The notes below the pieces were generated by a model. That model was not told the origin of the DNA. It did no database searches and saw only the letters and a list, made by a program, of their open reading frames with translations. The translations under genes and the position numbers were made by a program. Positions 61,134-64,000 of a DNA stretch of 64,000 nt are shown here, in pieces. The stretch is from UBA8752 sp965657965. Lineage in GTDB: Bacteria > Bacteroidota > Bacteroidia > Flavobacteriales_D > Sanyastnellaceae. How positions within the stretch are numbered: position 1 is the first letter of the stretch; every line of letters starts with the position of its first letter. The DNA lies in contig CBFHQM010000008.1 of the NCBI GenBank assembly GCA_965657965.1, forward strand, positions 1-64,000, given 5' to 3'.

Positions 61134-64000
61134 ATGACTCTACACCTGCGTCCCCTCTCATCGGCTGTCGTCATTGCCCTCTCAGTGACCATGCCCAGTG
61201 CCATTCTGGCCCAGGCCATCCCGCTCAATGGCGGTCAGGCCATCGAACAAGAGACCCGTCAAAACCCCGGCCAGTTTACCCGAGCCAAGGACCACTTTGA
61301 TCACGCTCACTACACGGCGGCCCTCGAAGGGTTCGATGATTACGTTCAAACCGCGCTGCAATCCGACGGTCCAGCTGGGGAGCGAAGCCACCCCTTGCTC
61401 ATTGAAGCTGAATATCACGCTGCACTCTGTGCCATGTTCCTCTATCACAAGGACGCAGTTTGGAGGATCGACCGTTTTGTTCTCCGTCATCCGGAGTCAA
61501 CATGGGTCCCCAAACTCCAATGGGAGTTGGGCAACTATCAGTATCGACGAAAGAAATGGGCAAAGTCCATCGACGCATTTAACACCCTGAACCCTCGAAA
61601 ACTTGCAAAAAGCAAACGGACCGAGTTTCATTTTAAGCGGGGGCACGCCCTCTTCGAAAAAGGAGAATTGACCTTGTCACGAGGCGACTTAATGAAGGTC
61701 AAAAACGACGCAGCGGCCTCTCCCGAGTATCTCGAAGCTGCACAATATTACTTGGCGCACATCGCCTATTCTGAGGGGCGGTTGACTTCGGCTTTGCCTG
61801 ACTTTGACGCATTGCTCCTGGTGGATGCCTTTCGTGACGCTGTGCCAGTTTACATCGGACAAATCCTGTTCAGCCTGGAACGAAACGAAGAACTCATTGA
61901 ACGCGCCCCCGACTGGCTTGGAGAAGGGCACAACTTGAGAAAAACCGATGCCGCTGAGCTGTCCAAGCTGCTGGGCACCGCACTGTTTTACTCTGGCCAA
62001 TATGCAGCAGCAGAACCCCATCTTGAAGCGGCATGGAAGGCTGCAGATGGTCGCCAGCGCACCGCTGAATTCAGTTACATCGTAGGCGTATGCCGCCTCA
62101 ACAACGGCCATCCTGCAGAAGCCATCACCGCCTTGATGCGGTCCACAGGAAGAAAAGACGCATTGGATCAAAATGCAGCACACGCATTGGGTCGGGCTTA
62201 TTTGTCCTTGGGCGAAAAACCCAAAGCACAGGCCGCTTTCGAAGCTGCCGCCTCCATGAGTCACGACCTCGAACTTCGAGAAGACGCCCTTTTTAATCAA
62301 GCTAAACTGGCTTTTGAAACCGACTTCAACCCCTTCAACGATGCCATTGGCGCCTTCGAACAATATCTGGAAGACTTCCCCGATAGCCCGAGACGAGATG
62401 AAGCGTATGGTTTCCTTCTCGACGTTTACTTGACCACGAGAAACCACGTTCGCGCCCTCGATGCGCTCGACCGCATTCAAAGGAAGTCTCCACGAGAAAA
62501 GCAAGCCTACCAGAAGCTTGCATTCAATCACGGCGTGGATTTGTTTCGATCTGGAAAACCAGACGAAGCGGACGCGCTATTTATTCGGAGTCGGAATTTC
62601 CCCGAAGATGCCACACTGTCTGCCGAAAGCCACTTTTGGCAAGGGGAGATTGCAATCAAAGCCGGCAGTGACGCCCCCGCTTTGAGCCACTACAGAGCCT
62701 TTCTCAACGCTCCGGGCGCCTTCAATTCTGACCTCTACAATGAAGGTGAATACGGTGCCGCCTATGCCCTGTTCCGCCAAAGGAAATACCGCGATGCCGC
62801 CGTTGGCTTTAGAAAGTATGCCGATGCCACCACCGCTCAAGCACCTGGCGGACACAGACCCGATGCACTGCTGCGCATTGGTGACTGCTTTTACATCGAC
62901 AAAGACTACGGGCGCGCCGTATTGTCTTATCAGAAATCCTTGGACGCTGGAACTACCCAACAGCAATACGCCAGCTACCAACAAGCCCGCTGCAAAGGCT
63001 TAGACGGAGATTTGACTGGCGCGTTGGAGGGCATGACCGCCTTGCTCAATGAATTTCCAGAAACCACGTTCAAAGGCGATGCCCTGACCTCTATCGGAAA
63101 GACGCAAATCGAAAGGAACGAAATGGGCGCTGCCAAAGCTGCTTTTGAACAAATCCGTAGCGAACTCCCCGGCAGTGGTTATGCCAAACGCGCCATGGTC
63201 GACTTGGCATTGGTGGCCATCAAACAGGGCCAAGACGACGCGGCTTTGACGCTTTGGACTCAAATTTCTAGCCAATACCCCGAAGACGAAGTCACCAAAG
63301 ACGCTTTCCTTTTGGTGGAACCGTTGTTGGTGGAACGCGGACAATTGGACAATCTCCCCGACGTGGTGGGCTTGTCGGAAAACGACATTGCAGAACGCAC
63401 CTATGCTGCCGCACAGGAGCTGGCACTGTCCGGTGCTTGTCCTCAAGCCATTCCAAAATTGACCCAGTTTTTGGAGGACCATCCCCAAAGCGTGCGCATT
63501 CTCGCGGCTCGCTTCCACCTTGGACAATGCCAATTTGAGGAAGGCAACACCGAGGGGGCCTTGGTGGTGCTGGAGACCGTTGTCGCTGCACCCTTGAGTG
63601 ATTACCACGAATCCGCGTTGGTCCTGGTGGCCACGATGCGTTACAACCAAAGCGATTGGACCGAGGCCTTGGCGCACTACCAACACCTAGAAAAGGTGTC
63701 CGAACTCAAGCGACATGTACTCGAAGCCCGCATTGGCATCATGCGGTGCAGCCGGAAGCTGGGTGACGGAGAAACCGTTCTCGCCTACGTTGACCCCATT
63801 CTTGACGACGCAGAGACCCCCGCCGACATTCGTTTGGCTGCGCGCTACAACCGGGCACTTCTTCTTCTGGACCGCGATCCTGCAGCAGCCAAAGGCGATT
63901 TAACCTGGCTGGCTCAAGATGGTCCGCACGCCGAAGAAGCAAGCCACCACCTGGCCACTCTCCAACTGGACAATGGCAATGCCGCGGATTGTCAGGGAGC
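61134..64000 (+). CDS. Large tetratricopeptide repeat protein (C-terminus cut by window edge)
   Basis: The frame is open from the ATG at 61134 to the window end: 955 codons and two bases. The signal peptide is LSSAVVIALSVTMPSAILAQ. The rest is a run of TPR-like helical pairs, for example FDHAHYTAALEGFDDYV, ELGNYQYRRKKWAKSIDAF, GTALFYSGQYAAAEPHLEAA, NNGHPAEAITALM and VDLALVAIKQGQDDAALTLW. This looks like the periplasmic, about 1000-residue TPR proteins frequent in Bacteroidota, with possible cell-envelope or secretion roles. It follows the PorE-like gene by 99 bases. Confidence 0.85.
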   Translation, partial: MTLHLRPLSSAVVIALSVTMPSAILAQAIPLNGGQAIEQETRQNPGQFTRAKDHFDHAHYTAALEGFDDYVQTALQSDGPAGERSHPLLIEAEYHAALCAMFLYHKDAVWRIDRFVLRHPESTWVPKLQWELGNYQYRRKKWAKSIDAFNTLNPRKLAKSKRTEFHFKRGHALFEKGELTLSRGDLMKVKNDAAASPEYLEAAQYYLAHIAYSEGRLTSALPDFDALLLVDAFRDAVPVYIGQILFSLERNEELIERAPDWLGEGHNLRKTDAAELSKLLGTALFYSGQYAAAEPHLEAAWKAADGRQRTAEFSYIVGVCRLNNGHPAEAITALMRSTGRKDALDQNAAHALGRAYLSLGEKPKAQAAFEAAASMSHDLELREDALFNQAKLAFETDFNPFNDAIGAFEQYLEDFPDSPRRDEAYGFLLDVYLTTRNHVRALDALDRIQRKSPREKQAYQKLAFNHGVDLFRSGKPDEADALFIRSRNFPEDATLSAESHFWQGEIAIKAGSDAPALSHYRAFLNAPGAFNSDLYNEGEYGAAYALFRQRKYRDAAVGFRKYADATTAQAPGGHRPDALLRIGDCFYIDKDYGRAVLSYQKSLDAGTTQQQYASYQQARCKGLDGDLTGALEGMTALLNEFPETTFKGDALTSIGKTQIERNEMGAAKAAFEQIRSELPGSGYAKRAMVDLALVAIKQGQDDAALTLWTQISSQYPEDEVTKDAFLLVEPLLVERGQLDNLPDVVGLSENDIAERTYAAAQELALSGACPQAIPKLTQFLEDHPQSVRILAARFHLGQCQFEEGNTEGALVVLETVVAAPLSDYHESALVLVATMRYNQSDWTEALAHYQHLEKVSELKRHVLEARIGIMRCSRKLGDGETVLAYVDPILDDAETPADIRLAARYNRALLLLDRDPAAAKGDLTWLAQDGPHAEEASHHLATLQLDNGNAADCQG

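Noticed and set aside
1..64000. CRISPR arrays, insertion sequences, prophage genes, restriction-modification or toxin-antitoxin systems, tRNA genes
   Set aside because: I looked for direct repeats with spacers, transposase motifs, and tRNA T-loop patterns (GGTTCGAATCC-like) in intergenic parts and found none.

Overview
The window looks like a scaffold piece from a marine-type Bacteroidota, most likely a Flavobacteriales (Cryomorphaceae/Crocinitomicaceae-like) bacterium with moderately high GC. The evidence is a full set of lineage markers: type IX secretion (T9SS) cargo with CHU_C/type B and type A C-terminal domains, PKD and ASPIC/UnbV FG-GAP secreted proteins, a DciA-RecF / TPR-RibH neighbourhood, DUF4294, DUF4199, S46 and M1 peptidases, a ccmBCDEF operon, a DUF2520-KdsC pair and TAnnTTTGC-type -7 promoter boxes. 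Three N runs (5298-5324, 11810-11817, 30465-30560) show that this is a scaffold. The 8-base gap is flanked by a 77-bp duplicated contig end.

Layout. 1-7592 (minus): partial 2,4-dienoyl-CoA reductase, an FG-GAP/ASPIC secreted protein and a 1501-residue exported beta-rich protein of unknown function. 7649-11644 (plus): membrane nucleotide-sugar dehydratase, an unknown small protein, a YigZ/IMPACT protein and a secreted PHB-depolymerase-like esterase with a T9SS tail. 11724-14108 (minus): methyltransferase, DciA-like protein and RecF. 14258-22005 (plus): TPR membrane protein, RibH, GT22-like mannosyltransferase, DUF2461, two M1 metallopeptidases flanking a BioY transporter. 22096-27888 (minus): an ECF sigma factor, a membrane PKD protein and a 1271-residue T9SS cargo protein. 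28005-31039: MnmA, GT2 glycosyltransferase, DUF4199 protein and the SRP RNA. 31050-34722: SDR, biotin carboxylase, DUF4294, DEDDh exonuclease. 34722-41137: ccmBCDEF, DUF2520 protein, KdsC. 41158-45756: YidC, DUF6438 lipoprotein, S46 dipeptidyl-peptidase. 45832-50445: PEP carboxylase (minus), TrmD, L19, CutC. 50492-56394 (minus): FtcD, a second ASPIC/FG-GAP protein, HutI. 56444-64000 (plus): AroC, DAACS symporter, PorE-like OmpA/PD40 protein, and a TPR protein running off the end.

How it works together. Secreted or periplasmic peptidases (S46, two M1), FtcD/HutI, an amino-acid or dicarboxylate symporter and PEP carboxylase fit a heterotroph that feeds on protein and peptides. The ccm genes point to c-type cytochrome respiration. 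Several products depend on T9SS, and a PorE-like protein is encoded at the right end.

The most interesting locus is 22096-27888. There the membrane protein encoded next to an ECF sigma factor carries a periplasmic PKD region and a C-terminal segment resembling the T9SS type B CTD of the big secreted protein encoded downstream. It could be a cargo- or T9SS-sensing regulatory module. A second pattern is that several genes carry a TAnnTTTGCC box only 4-7 nt before the start codon, suggesting near-leaderless mRNAs.

No gene-free stretch longer than 300 bases exists. I saw no tRNA, rRNA, CRISPR array, insertion sequence or phage gene.
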